64,000 nt of DNA. It comes from Siderastrea siderea (taxonomy: Eukaryota; Cnidaria; Anthozoa; Scleractinia; Rhizangiidae). The notes below the pieces were generated by a model. It was not told the origin of the DNA. It searched no databases and was given only the letters and a program-made list of their open reading frames with translations. A program made the position numbers and the translations under genes. Location of the stretch: NCBI GenBank assembly GCA_964030785.1, contig OZ034979.1, forward strand, positions 35,638,984 to 35,702,983. The letters are read 5' to 3'. Below, one piece after another: positions 54,471 to 64,000 of the stretch (positions within the stretch are counted from its first letter, which is position 1; each line of letters starts with the position of its first letter).

Positions 54471-56607
54471 ATGTCCACGTCTCATCCGAACAAAAAAGGA
54501 ATTCATCACTCCATGATGAAATGCATCGCTGTTGAAACTGGTAAGTTGACAAACTACTTTATTTTGTATTTGACTATTGGTCCTACTAATATCATCTTGG
54601 GCTTTCCAAAGGGCCTAATATAAGGGAACGCTATTGGGAGCAATTTCAGAATACCCGGCCACTTCATTTAGGCTTACATGTTGTGTAAGAAGCCGCAACA
54701 TTTGAATGCAAATTTGAGCACTACAAATTTTTCTAGGAATATTGCCAGTCTTATCTCATGATCAAATTGCACAAGAAGTCATGTGACTGCCTTTTATAGA
54801 TATATTCTGCTGTGAATATTACAGGTTTCAGTACAGTCAAAGCTCTCATCAGCGACCACCTCTGGAATTCCGAAAAGTGGTCGCAGCTAGAGCTGGCCGC
54901 TCATGGGAAGGAACTCTTATTTAAGGGACCACGAGGTACAACAGAAGAGGGTGGTCGCTTATGAGAGCTTTTAGCATAAAGCCTGGCATATGTTGATGGT
55001 CACCAATAGTACTGTAGCAAAAATATTAAAAATTTTTATACAAGACTATCGCGCATGTACAAGTCAATAAACCATTAGTGCTTATGCTATGTATTACTCT
55101 GAATTTGCCCAAAAAGTGAGTGGTTTTATTACAGTGCTGCTTGCTGTACCCTTGCCACCAGACAAAGTTTTTCATTAGTTTGTGACAACTTTTTGACATC
55201 TTTCTGACAACTTCCCGATGGGTTTTGTTTCAACTGGCCAATTAGAATGCAAGAAATGTGGGAGGCGGAGTTGATAAGTTCCACACTCTCTCTCTCTCTT
55301 GTACCGTTGTCTTGTGGCAACCGTACAACATGCAGCACTGTAAAGTGTTGAGTGAGCGGTCACTTACGAGAACTTAGAATCCAAGGAATAATTCACAAAA
55401 GTGGTCACACTGTTGCTTACGGGAACGATTGCTTACATTGTGTATGAGAACGTTTGATTACAGAGTTTAAGTGATGTTCAAATGGGGTTTCACAATGTTG
55501 GTTGTAACTTGAGCTGGTCGCTTACGAGAGTGGTCACAGGGAGGGCTTCGACTGTGTTCTGATTGGTTCCCTAGCAACTTTAGGTATAATGTTATTGTTG
55601 CTGTTATTATTACAGTTTATTATTACTATTATTATTATTATTAGTTTAGTACATAAAGCCATTTCAACAGCTGATACATGCATATAATACCCAAGGCTGA
55701 AAACAAAACTTTAAGGGCAACTTTTTTCTGGCATGAGTGTTATTTAGCAAATCAACCCCTTCCGGCAGTTGGTATATTTAACAATTACATTATGAGCTCG
55801 AGATTTCTATCGCGTGATAGTTGATGAGGCCAAAGGCCGAATCAACTATCAAGCATAGAAATCGAGAGCGAATAATCTAATTGTTTTAGTATAAATCTCG
55901 ATTAATATTCCACTAAAGTGAAAAGTTTTACATCATTGCACTGTTATTTTCAAGTATAAGACTGTGCCTGCCACTCACCTTTTTGCTACTCACTATCTAT
56001 CACAGAATAGATAGCGAGTAGGGTAGCCAATCAGATTGCAGCATTTATGATAGAACGCTAGTAGATTTATACTAATAGAGGATAATGCCCAAGGTTGAAA
56101 GATTGTCCAAACAATGAACAGTTGAGTATAACAGAGTGTCTTATTAAGTGTGTGTCGGTAAAGCAGATATTCATTGTTACAGTCAATGTCATTAGTCAAC
56201 ATCATTTTTACCACCTTAATGACTGCCTCAATTAAAGATTACTCTACTTGTTGAACTACATGTATCTAAGTATACAGTTGAACCCCAGTTAAGGATCTCA
56301 TCCACTTTATCAAGATGCAACTACCTCATTATTATGGCTACTATCAATGGGATACAAAAGGATATGTAAGCATTGCTCATATCCATGTTAAAATTAATAT
56401 TCTCATTAAGTGAATTTGATTTACAGTGTACAAGTGTCACAAATGACCTTCTCAACCTTGTCTTTTTCAGATTTCTTGGCTTTGTCAACTACCACTCATG
56501 GGGCACTGGTAAATATTTTAAAGAACTGGACATTTTCTTACAGGGACAACACATTTCTCACTATTTTGGATCGGCTTCGATCAGTATTTCATGAAAGCAA
56601 AATTTTG
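54471..56607 (+). CDS. Two candidate exons of an unrecognised gene
   Basis: Exon 54471-54540 starts at ATG (MSTSHPNKKGIHHSMMKC) and ends in phase 1 at a G|GTAAGT donor. Exon 56471-56607 follows CTTTTTCAG, is in the matching phase, and ends at TTG|GTAAGA. It encodes LVNILKNWTFSYRDNTFLTI then DRLRSVFHESKIL. Good splice signals and consistent phase support a real gene. The family was not recognised, and later exons would lie beyond the retrotransposon or outside the window. Confidence 0.45.
54834..55554. mobile_element. Non-autonomous DNA element with CAGTC-type ends
   Basis: The left end CAGTCAAAGCTCTC and, inverted, the right end CAGTCGAAGCCCTC match imperfectly. Several copies of a GTGGTCGCTTACGAGA-like motif lie inside. 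No coding sequence. Confidence 0.6.
55790..55885. repeat. Foldback repeat
   Basis: GATTTCTAT and TGATAGTTGAT are mirrored by ATCAACTATCA and ATAGAAATC around a GAGGCCAAAGGCC loop. Confidence 0.65.
55886..56075. repeat. 190-bp MITE with 13-bp terminal inverted repeats
   Basis: TTAGTATAAATCT at 55886-55898 is perfectly inverted at 56063-56075. An inner palindrome CTACTCACTATCTAT...ATAGATAGCGAGTAG lies near the centre. Confidence 0.75.
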
Positions 56608-56866
56608 GTAAGAAAAACAGCATTGCATGGCAAGTTAGATACAAAATTTATTTAGAAAATCTCAGCGAATCCACATCAATTTGTTTATGAGGTCTAATTG
56701 AACGAGGGTGCTAAGAAAACAATAAGAAGAAATCGATGTTTTCGGCTTTGCTTTTTTGCTCTATTACAAGTGAGACGATGGAGGCACTTCCTTTGTTAGA
56801 AGGACTGTTCACTGAGATGGCAGTTTTTTTTGTCACTCATTAAGTGTGATTTGGAAAGATATTTGG

Positions 56867-57135
56867 AGTAATATATCACAGAGCGTTTCATCCGGATATC
56901 CAGACACCGAGAAGTGGGTTGAAAAAAAGAGGTGCAGCCAAGTTTTTTTGACTGACTTCAAGGTGTTTGGATACCTGATGAAACACTCTTTCGAGTTTTT
57001 GATATGGCTTCTCAAACCATTCATAATTCTTGGAGAAATTCAAAGCAAAAGTTCACAAAATCGTATGCTAATTAAGATCCGGTATCCAAACACCATCACA
57101 GTTGTGATTTCCTTTGTTCTCTCTTAATGAATTAT
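56867..57135. repeat. Dispersed foldback repeat, copy 2
   Basis: It matches 12370-12665 across almost its whole length and in the same orientation, with CGAGAAGTGGGTTGAAAAAA and CTGATGAAACACTCTTTCGA conserved. It lies about 260 bp after the candidate exon at 56471. Confidence 0.75.
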
Positions 57136-57950
57136 GAATGAGATTGAGAAGTTTTATTTCTATGTTCATTTTGCCAGTCCGTAACTTAACTGATACAGGC
57201 CAGTCTCTCTTTGTAATGAGTCTTCTCAGTTCTCACAGCAGTAATGTTTGAGAAAAAATATACAAGAATTGAAACTTGATTGAAGAATAAAATTATTTGT
57301 TTCTTTGTGGCACTGGCAACCATTCCTGCTCTTAAGGTGACACAATTTTTTTGAGCAGGACTGCCAAGATGACACATCTTTTGCCAGTTTGCATTTGCTG
57401 TTGATACAAGAAAGAAATGTCGATAACTCATGATTAAGAGCAGTTGGTAAAAAGCAAAACAAAACAAACAAACAAATAATCTAATGATAATGACCCGGCC
57501 CTGACTAAAAAAGAGAAAGCTCTGGTCAGAAAATCTTTGTACTTGGATAATTTCTTGAAGCAATACATGAATGTTAGTCTACCACCATGGTGAGTAGAAT
57601 TAAGGATGCATACAGCCTGTATAACGAAGTCTTGGACTGGCAAAAGGAACATAGGAATATTAAAAAAGTTCAAAGCAGCGACTTTTAGCGATAGCAGCTT
57701 TTAGCTGCTGAATTCGTGATTAACCTGAGCCATAGCCTTCTCACTTCTCACTTCTCACTTCATATTGACATGCCCTGAGCAGTTGATGAAAAGCAAAGCA
57801 AAAAACAAACAAAAACAACAGTAACAATGACAACAATTTATGATAATGACCTTGCCATGAAAACTTGAGAAGGCTATGGTTGGAAACCCTTTACAAGTAT
57901 TAAGATACTGCCTTCAAACAGTTTGTTAGCCTACTGTCACCTGGCTAAGG
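57136..57950. other. Stretch with no feature seen
   Basis: Low-complexity AT-rich sequence. No gene or repeat pair was recognised. Confidence 0.4.
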
Positions 57951-58130
57951 CCCCGTTTACATGAGTTAACTCATCCCAGGATGATTTTCATCTCATCCTG
58001 GGGTGACTTTCATCCTGTTGTCTGGTCATTTACCTGTGAGTATTTACATGATTTAGAGCAAAAATGGGTTCGGGACGAAAGTCGACCCGGGATGAAACTC
58101 ATCCCGGGATGAAATAACTTATGTAAACAG
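57951..58130. repeat. MITE interrupted by the LTR retrotransposon
   Basis: The left end CTAAGGCCCCGTTTACATGA has its inverted partner split: GTAAACAG at the left of the retrotransposon and AACAGGGCCTAAG at 62726-62738. Inner palindromes of CATCCCGGGATG type are present. The retrotransposon landed a few bases from the right MITE end. Confidence 0.75.
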
Positions 58131-58295
58131 TGTAGTGTTCGTGAAGTATATTCCAGTGTATCGTACACGAAGTATTTAGGTGCGCAAAGCATGTATGGAA
58201 GGGGATTATTAAAGCATGGCGGATTAGATCCGAGTCTATTATTTGCGTGCAATAATCCTGTTCCATCGGTTTAAATACGACGTTGGAACACGACA
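58131..58295 (+). repeat. 5' LTR (165 bp)
   Basis: From TGTAGTGTTCGTGAAG to ACGACA; nearly identical to 62559-62725. Confidence 0.95.
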
Positions 58296-58297
58296 TC

Positions 58298-58310
58298 TGG
58301 CGACGAAGAT
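58298..58310 (+). promoter_or_regulatory. Primer-binding site, likely tRNA-Ser
   Basis: TGGCGACGAAGAT starts two bases after the LTR. It is complementary, with one mismatch, to the 3' end of animal tRNA-Ser(GCU), as I recall that tRNA. Confidence 0.7.
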
Positions 58311-58337
58311 CAAGTTTAAGTCCCAACCGATCGTGCA

Positions 58338-61300
58338 ATGGCATCAATAAAGATAGATGACCTCTCCAGCGTGAAACCATTCGATCCTCATGGCGACCCT
58401 TCGAATGTTGGGCGGCGTTGGCAACGATGGATCAAAAGTTTTACACTGTACGCCGACAGCAAAGGCCTCATCATCCAAGCAGACAAAGATGATAACAAAG
58501 TCCAGAGGAGAGCTCTACTTCTCCACTCAGCCGGTGTCAAGACGTCCAAGAAATATTCGAAACGTTGGCCGACACGGGCGGGATAAAAGATTACGCAAAA
58601 GCTGAGAAAGCCTTAAATGACTACTTCATCCCGAAAGTAAATTCGACATACCAGAACCACGTTTTCCGCAGCATGGAGCAGCACGATGGCGAAACTGTAG
58701 CCCAATTTGTGACTAGATTAAGAAGAGTGGTTAAAGATTGTGATTATGGCGAGCAAGCTGAAAATCAGATACGAGATCAAGTTGTCCAGCGTTGCAAATC
58801 ACATGACTTACGGAGGAAATTGCTAGAAAAGGGAGAGAAGCTAACCCTGGAGCTCCTACTTTCGACGGCCGCAAACCATGAGCGTGTCCAATCGCAGTTG
58901 CAGAGTATGGAGAGTGGAAAGAATGATGTGAACGCGGTGCGTGAGAAGCAGCCAGACAAAACAAAGGAGTCAACCAGTGGAACTACGACGCATGCGTGCT
59001 ACAGATGTGGGAATGTGGGTCATTTTGGACGAGACCCTGAATGCCCTGCCAAAGGAAAAACCTGCCATAAGTGTGGAGGAGCTGACCATTTTGGTGCCCA
59101 GTGTCAGACAAAGAAAGGAGCCAAACCTCCCAAACCTAGACATGGAGGAAAGCCAACTGGAAAGAACCAGAAGAGGAAATCAGTCAGGTACGTGGAACGT
59201 GAAAGAGAGGAAGATGAGTATGCATTTGCTGTGAATTCTGTTGCACCACCTGAGGAAATAAATGTAACTGTGGGCGGTGTTGTAGTTGCTATGTTGATTG
59301 ATTCGGGTGCAAGCACCAATGTCATCGACAAAAATCTGTGGTTAAAGTTGAAGCAAGAAAAGGTTAAGTGTGTGTCTAAGAAGAGTGATAAGAAGCTTTA
59401 TGCATATGGCAGTGACCAGCCACTGAAAGTTCTTGGAACATTCTCAGCGTCAGTAAAAGCAGGCAAAAATGAAGTAGAAGCTGAATTTGCTGTTATTGAT
59501 GGAAAAGGGGCAGCACTGCTGGGAAGGGAAACTGCCATACAGCTGGGTGTGTTGAAATTAGGCATCCCACTTTATTCAGTGACATCTAAGGAAACAATCA
59601 TGTCTGATTACAAAGAAATCTTTGAAGGTGTGGGAAAGTTGAAAGATTACCAAGTTAAGTTGTATGTGGATCCAAACGTACCTCCTGTGGCGCAACCAGT
59701 CAGGCGCACTCCATTTAGTCTTCGAGACAAGGTTAAAGAAAAGGTTGAAGAACTTGTAGCTATGGACATAATTGAACCGGTAGAGGGTCCAACCCCGTGG
59801 GTTAGTCCAGTTGTAGTGGTACCAAAGCAGAATGATGAAATACGTTTGTGTGTAGACATGCGAAGGGCCAATGAAGCCATCATCAGGGAACGCTACCCCA
59901 TACCTACTGTAGATGAAGTGCTCCAAAACCTTAACCAAAGCACTGTGTTCAGTAAACTTGACCTGAAGTGGGGTTATCATCAGTTGGAACTCCATCCAGA
60001 TTCCAGAAGCATCACAACCTTCACTACACACTGTGGGTTATACCAGTACAAGCGCCCTATGTTTGGCATAAGTTCGGCTCCAGAAGTGTACCAGCATGTC
60101 ATCCAACAAGCATTACAAGATTGCGAAGGTGTTGCCAACATTTCAGATGACATCATTGTTCATGGAAGGAACACTGAAGAACACGACAAGAGATTGCAAC
60201 GAGTCTTGGAGAGGCTGAAAGAGAAGAATCTAACGTTGAATGCAGGGAAGTGCAGATTTCACATGACCCAAATGGTGTTCATGGGGCTAGTGCTAACCAA
60301 TAATGGTATTGGTCCTGCCGAAGACAAAGTGAAAGCCATTGTTGATGCAAGAGAACCACAGAGTGCCTCTGAAGTCAGAAGTTTCCTGGGATTGGCAAAC
60401 TACAATGCTCGATTTATCCCAGACTTTGCTACAGTTGCTGAACCGTTGCGCAGACTAACCAAGAAAGGTGTTCGTTTTGAGTTTGGAGATGAGCAGAGGA
60501 AAGCGTTCAATGAGCTGAAGATGAGACTATCAAGTGCAGAAACCCTTGGTTATTTTGACAAAGATGCTAAGACACTGATTATAGCGGACGCAAGCCCAGT
60601 AGGCCTCGGCGCAATCCTAATCCAAGAACAGCAAGGCAGGAAAAGAGTCATCAGCTATGCAAGCAAGAGTCTTAGTGATGTAGAACGGCGTTACTCCCAG
60701 ACCGAAAAAGAAGCCTTGGCAGTCGTTTGGGCATGCGAACGTTTCCATGTGTACCTGTACGGCATTGAATTCGAACTGTACACAGATCACAAGCCACTGG
60801 AAACAATCTACTCTAGCAGATCGAAGCCGTGTGCACGAATTGAAAGATGGATTCTGCGATTACAGCCATACAAGTTCAAAGTTAAATACTTACCTGGAGA
60901 GCAGAACATTGCTGATCCGTTATCGCGTTTACTTCAAGAAAACAAGCAAGTGGAATCTTCAGCAGCACACAAAGTCTCAGATGAATTTGTCAGATTTGTG
61001 GCAGTAACTGCCACTCCTCGAGCATTGACAACACGTGAAATTGAAGAAGCCTCATCAGAAGACAGAGAATTTGTCGAATTGCATCAGTGCATAAAGAATG
61101 GAAACTGGAAAGGTGACCAGCATAAGCAGTACATACCAGTATGCAGTGAGCTGTGTGTGATTGGAAAGTTGATCCTTCGAGATACCAGGATTGTCATACC
61201 AACCAAGTTGAGACCTCAAGTACTCTCCCTGGCCCATGAAGGACATCCAGGAATTGTCAGCATGAAGCAGAGATTGCGGACAAAAGTATGGTGGCCGGGA

Positions 61301-62300
61301 ATTGACAGAGAAGCTGAAAGATTTTGCAAGACCTGTCATGGTTGTCAGCTTGTAAGCAGTCCATCCAACCCGGAACCAATCAAGTCAACCCCATTACCAA
61401 GTGGCCCATGGCAAGATCTGGCCATCGACCTGTTAGGCCCATTACCCTCAGGAGACTCTGTTTTAGTTGTCGTCGATTACTTCAGCAGATATTATGAAGT
61501 GGAAATCATGCGCTCCACAACGTCCGAGAAGGTCGTAGAATGCTTGTAGAATCCATGGATTACCTTTATCGCTTAGAAGCGACAACGGACCACAGTTTAG
61601 TTCAGACACCTTTGAGCAGTACTTAAAAGACCAAGGCATAGAGCACAGGAAGACCACTCCATTGTGGCCGCAAGCAAATGGAGAAGTAGAAAGACAAAAC
61701 AAGTCCCTGTTAAAGAGAATGAGAATAGCTCAAGCCGAAGGAAAAGAATGGAAGAAGGAGTTGCGCAAGTACTTGGTGGCATATAGATCAACCCCTCATA
61801 CCACCACAGGCGTGAGTCCAGCAGAACGTCTGTTTGGCAGGAAGATGCGTACTAAGTTACCAGAACTAAGAGAGGAGAGCATAGCGAGTGAGATGCGAGA
61901 CAGAGATGGTGAAATGAAAGCAAAGGCAAAACAGTATGCAGACAAGAGGAGGAATCCCCAGGAATCAGACCTAACTCCTGGTGACAAAGTTTTGGTAAGA
62001 CAAGAGCGGAGAAACAAGTTATCGACACCGTTTGCTCCTGAGCCTTATGATGTTATCTCTAAAAATGGGAACAGTGTTGTTATTGAATCATCAGAAGGTG
62101 TTCAAAGTATGCGGAACACAACCCATGTAAAGAAGTATGAGGAGCCGTCACCGAGCCCGGATGAAACAACTCTGGTGCCAGATGATACAGCCCCCGCGGA
62201 ACTGGAGGCAGAACAAGAAAAGGCCAGCAGCCCAATTGTTTCCAGACCGAGTAGAGTCAGGAAGCTACCAGAGAGATTCAAGGACTTTGATTTGACTTAG
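58338..62300 (+). pseudogene. gag-pol polyprotein with two frame breaks
   Basis: Gag starts at ATG 58338 and shifts frame near 58534 within the capsid region. The main frame (58565-61549) holds two CCHC knuckles (CYRCGNVGHFGRDPEC, CHKCGGADHFGAQC), protease LIDSGAST, RT with LDLKWGYHQL and NISDDIIVHG, RNase H IADASPVGLG, and the integrase HHCC region (HEGHPG...CKTCHGC) and first Asp (LAIDLLGPLP). A second break with a small deletion near 61549 moves the second Asp (SDNGPQF), the Glu (NGEVERQN) and the C-terminus (61662-62300) to another frame. Not functional as read. Confidence 0.93.
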
Positions 62301-62543
62301 TGTCATTTTCAAGGACTCTGCCGTGACCTGAGTGTCATTGTTTAAGACTGTGTTATGACCATTATTGACTATGTTATGACCATTATTGAATGCTGCAGTC
62401 TAAAGAGAGAGAACTTTGATTCTTGGTTAGCCATAGTTTAAGTTTAAGTTTTATTGGACTGTTAAGTCTGATTGTAATAGTGTTGACATTTTCTAAGTTC
62501 GAAGCGTTGATAATTTGCAGCTTATTTACTAAGTTCGTTTACC

Positions 62544-62558
62544 GGAAAAAGGAAGGGA
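62544..62558 (+). promoter_or_regulatory. Polypurine tract
   Basis: GGAAAAAGGAAGGGA immediately precedes the 3' LTR and would prime plus-strand synthesis. Confidence 0.85.
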
Positions 62559-62725
62559 TGTAGTGTTCGTGAAGTATATTCCAGTGTATCGTACACGAAG
62601 TATTTAGGTGCGCAAAGCATGTATGGAAGGGGATTATTAAAGCATGGCGGATTAGATCCGAGTCTGTATTATTTGCGTGCAATAATCCTGTTCCATCGGT
62701 TTAAATACGACGTTGGAAAACGACA
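62559..62725 (+). repeat. 3' LTR (167 bp)
   Basis: Nearly identical to the 5' LTR; differs by a 2-bp insertion near CCGAGTCT and one substitution near the end. Confidence 0.95.
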
Positions 62726-62738
62726 AACAGGGCCTAAG

Positions 62739-64000
62739 TACATGCAGATTTAGGGACATATACTGCAACGACAACCAATCATTGAATGCACACACTCATT
62801 TTTCCTACGCTTGGCACTGGTCACTTGTATTTGCTACTAGCTCTCATTGGCTCATTTGATTGCCCGTGTCTTATGATTGACCAGAGTAATTGTTTTGTTT
62901 AGGTTTTATGACACCTGCTTCATTTGAAAATGATTATTGTTCTATAATGTAGCACCTGATCTCAGTTAACTCGTAAAATCTGTTGGTAAATAAAAAGGCT
63001 CAAAACTGGTGGGTTGGTGCACCCACCATTCCTGGTGTGTTAAATGACTTTAAAGCCAATTATCTAACACTGCATGCCTCTTTATGTTAATGCCATGGTG
63101 TGTATGTAAATTTTTTTGGCAAGTTTTAATGTTTGGATGGAAGCCAAAATATGTTTGGTTTGAAAGCTGTCAAAAAATACATTCAGTAACAAGACTAATA
63201 ATTTCTATAAAGAAAGAAAAAAGAAAAAAATGGACATATTAACAATTTTTTTTCGCTTTGAGACAAGACCAACACTGCCTCTTGCATAGCAGTCATGTTT
63301 AGACAGTCAGTGAAGCCTATATTTGCAAACAAAAAATGTTGATATTTCATGACTGGCAGATTTACTACAAACAGCTCTGTGTTTCATACTTTTCAAAATT
63401 GAAAGCAATGAACAAGATAAGTGAAAAACAAAAAGCTTAAAGCCAGGAAGAAAGATCCAAAGTCAAGATCTCATTTGAAATCTAGAGAGAACCTTTTTGT
63501 AAGTGCAACATGCCATGAGAAAAGGAATTTCATCCGCCAAGTTCATGCATCGCAGTCACAAATCGAATGTGACAAGAGATGAGTGACATTTTCTGTGTGT
63601 TCTAGTATTCACTGTTGAGTTTTCAAAATGTGGTCATGTTTAGGAAACCTAGTGCAAAGATGCAGTCATCTTTAGGCAGTCAGTGAAGCCGAAACTCATG
63701 TTGACTTCAGTCTGCCAGCGAAACCAAATAACGCTACAGACAAGAAGTCACAGTGAAAGGTGAAAAGGATAACATACTATTTTTCTGCAATTGAATGAAC
63801 AATGATAGTTCACAAGCCTCAAAGTCGATCTCAAAGTAGACTTGAATCGAACTTGAAAACTTTTGGCCCTTCAACTCTGCCAACTAACGAATCTAAACAT
63901 TTTTATCCGTTTGTTAGCTCACATTGAAGCTCACAGATTCCACGTTGGAAAACAGAACACCACGAAAAAAATGTTTTAATTGGCCTTATCACGGTTTTCT
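62739..64000. other. Right-edge stretch with no gene seen
   Basis: AT-rich. A short direct repeat (CAGTCAGTGAAGCC, near 63305 and 63677) is the only pattern noticed. Confidence 0.45.

Larger units (their letters stand above)
58131..62725 (+). mobile_element. Ty3/Gypsy LTR retrotransposon (K02A2.6-like), complete with target duplication
   Basis: Both LTRs start TG and end CA, and the element is flanked by AACAG on both sides (58126-58130 and 62726-62730). A primer-binding site, gag, protease, reverse transcriptase, RNase H, integrase and polypurine tract occur in order. Two frame breaks disable it. The LTRs differ at only about three positions including a 2-bp indel, so insertion was recent relative to the Polinton. 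Confidence 0.95.

Noticed and set aside
58534..58565. Programmed gag-pol frameshift
   Set aside because: The break lies early in gag within the capsid region, not at the gag-pol border, so it is a disabling mutation.

Overview
This window is eukaryotic, animal DNA, most likely from a cnidarian and probably a stony coral. It has GT-AG introns with animal gene families (KLHDC3, MTHFSD, NUB1), an intronless class A GPCR, a tRNA-derived SINE, many foldback MITEs, a Ty3/Gypsy element of the K02A2.6-like type, and a 16-kb Maverick/Polinton (adintovirus-like) element. The species is inferred from family resemblance and repeat content, not proven.

Layout. 0-4.3 kb: 5' exons of KLHDC3 on the minus strand, running off the left edge. 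5-8 kb: a truncated Crypton-derived recombinase relative and several palindromic repeats. 9.5-10.6 kb: a single-exon GPCR. 11-12.7 kb: microsatellites, a probable LINE tail and a foldback repeat. 13.4-18.9 kb: a three-exon MTHFSD gene with a TIR element in intron 1 and a SINE in intron 2. 19-25 kb: a MULE-type MITE, an isolated ubiquitin-like exon, a decayed KRBA2-like transposon bounded by inverted minisatellites, a 5'-truncated LINE and a 105-bp tandem repeat. 25-29.2 kb: the UBA-domain half of NUB1 on the plus strand.

31.3-47.3 kb: the Polinton. From left to right it carries an F-box-like protein, an OB-fold-like protein, a structured/iteron region, a membrane protein, a collagen-like fibre, the packaging ATPase, a PPPY-bearing protein, a minor-capsid candidate, a small basic protein, the major capsid protein, a glycine-rich pVI/PX-like protein, an adenain protease, a DUF5679 piece and a phospholipase A2-like protein, an inserted repeat block, a zinc-ribbon protein, a retroviral-type integrase and protein-primed DNA polymerase B. 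Together these genes would replicate, integrate, package and mature a virion. In this copy the polymerase, capsid, integrase, protease, fibre and PLA2 genes are broken by in-frame stops or frameshifts, and the polymerase N-terminus is missing. It reads as an old, immobile endogenous copy, unless some indels are assembly errors. Most morphogenesis genes have a TATATA-like box only 0-15 bases before the start codon, and the ATPase and PPPY genes share one 34-base promoter gap.

47-58 kb: mostly intergenic or intronic sequence with repeats and a few unrecognised candidate exons. 58.1-62.7 kb: a complete but frameshifted Ty3/Gypsy retrotransposon with near-identical LTRs and a 5-bp target duplication, inserted into a MITE. 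62.7-64 kb: no gene seen.
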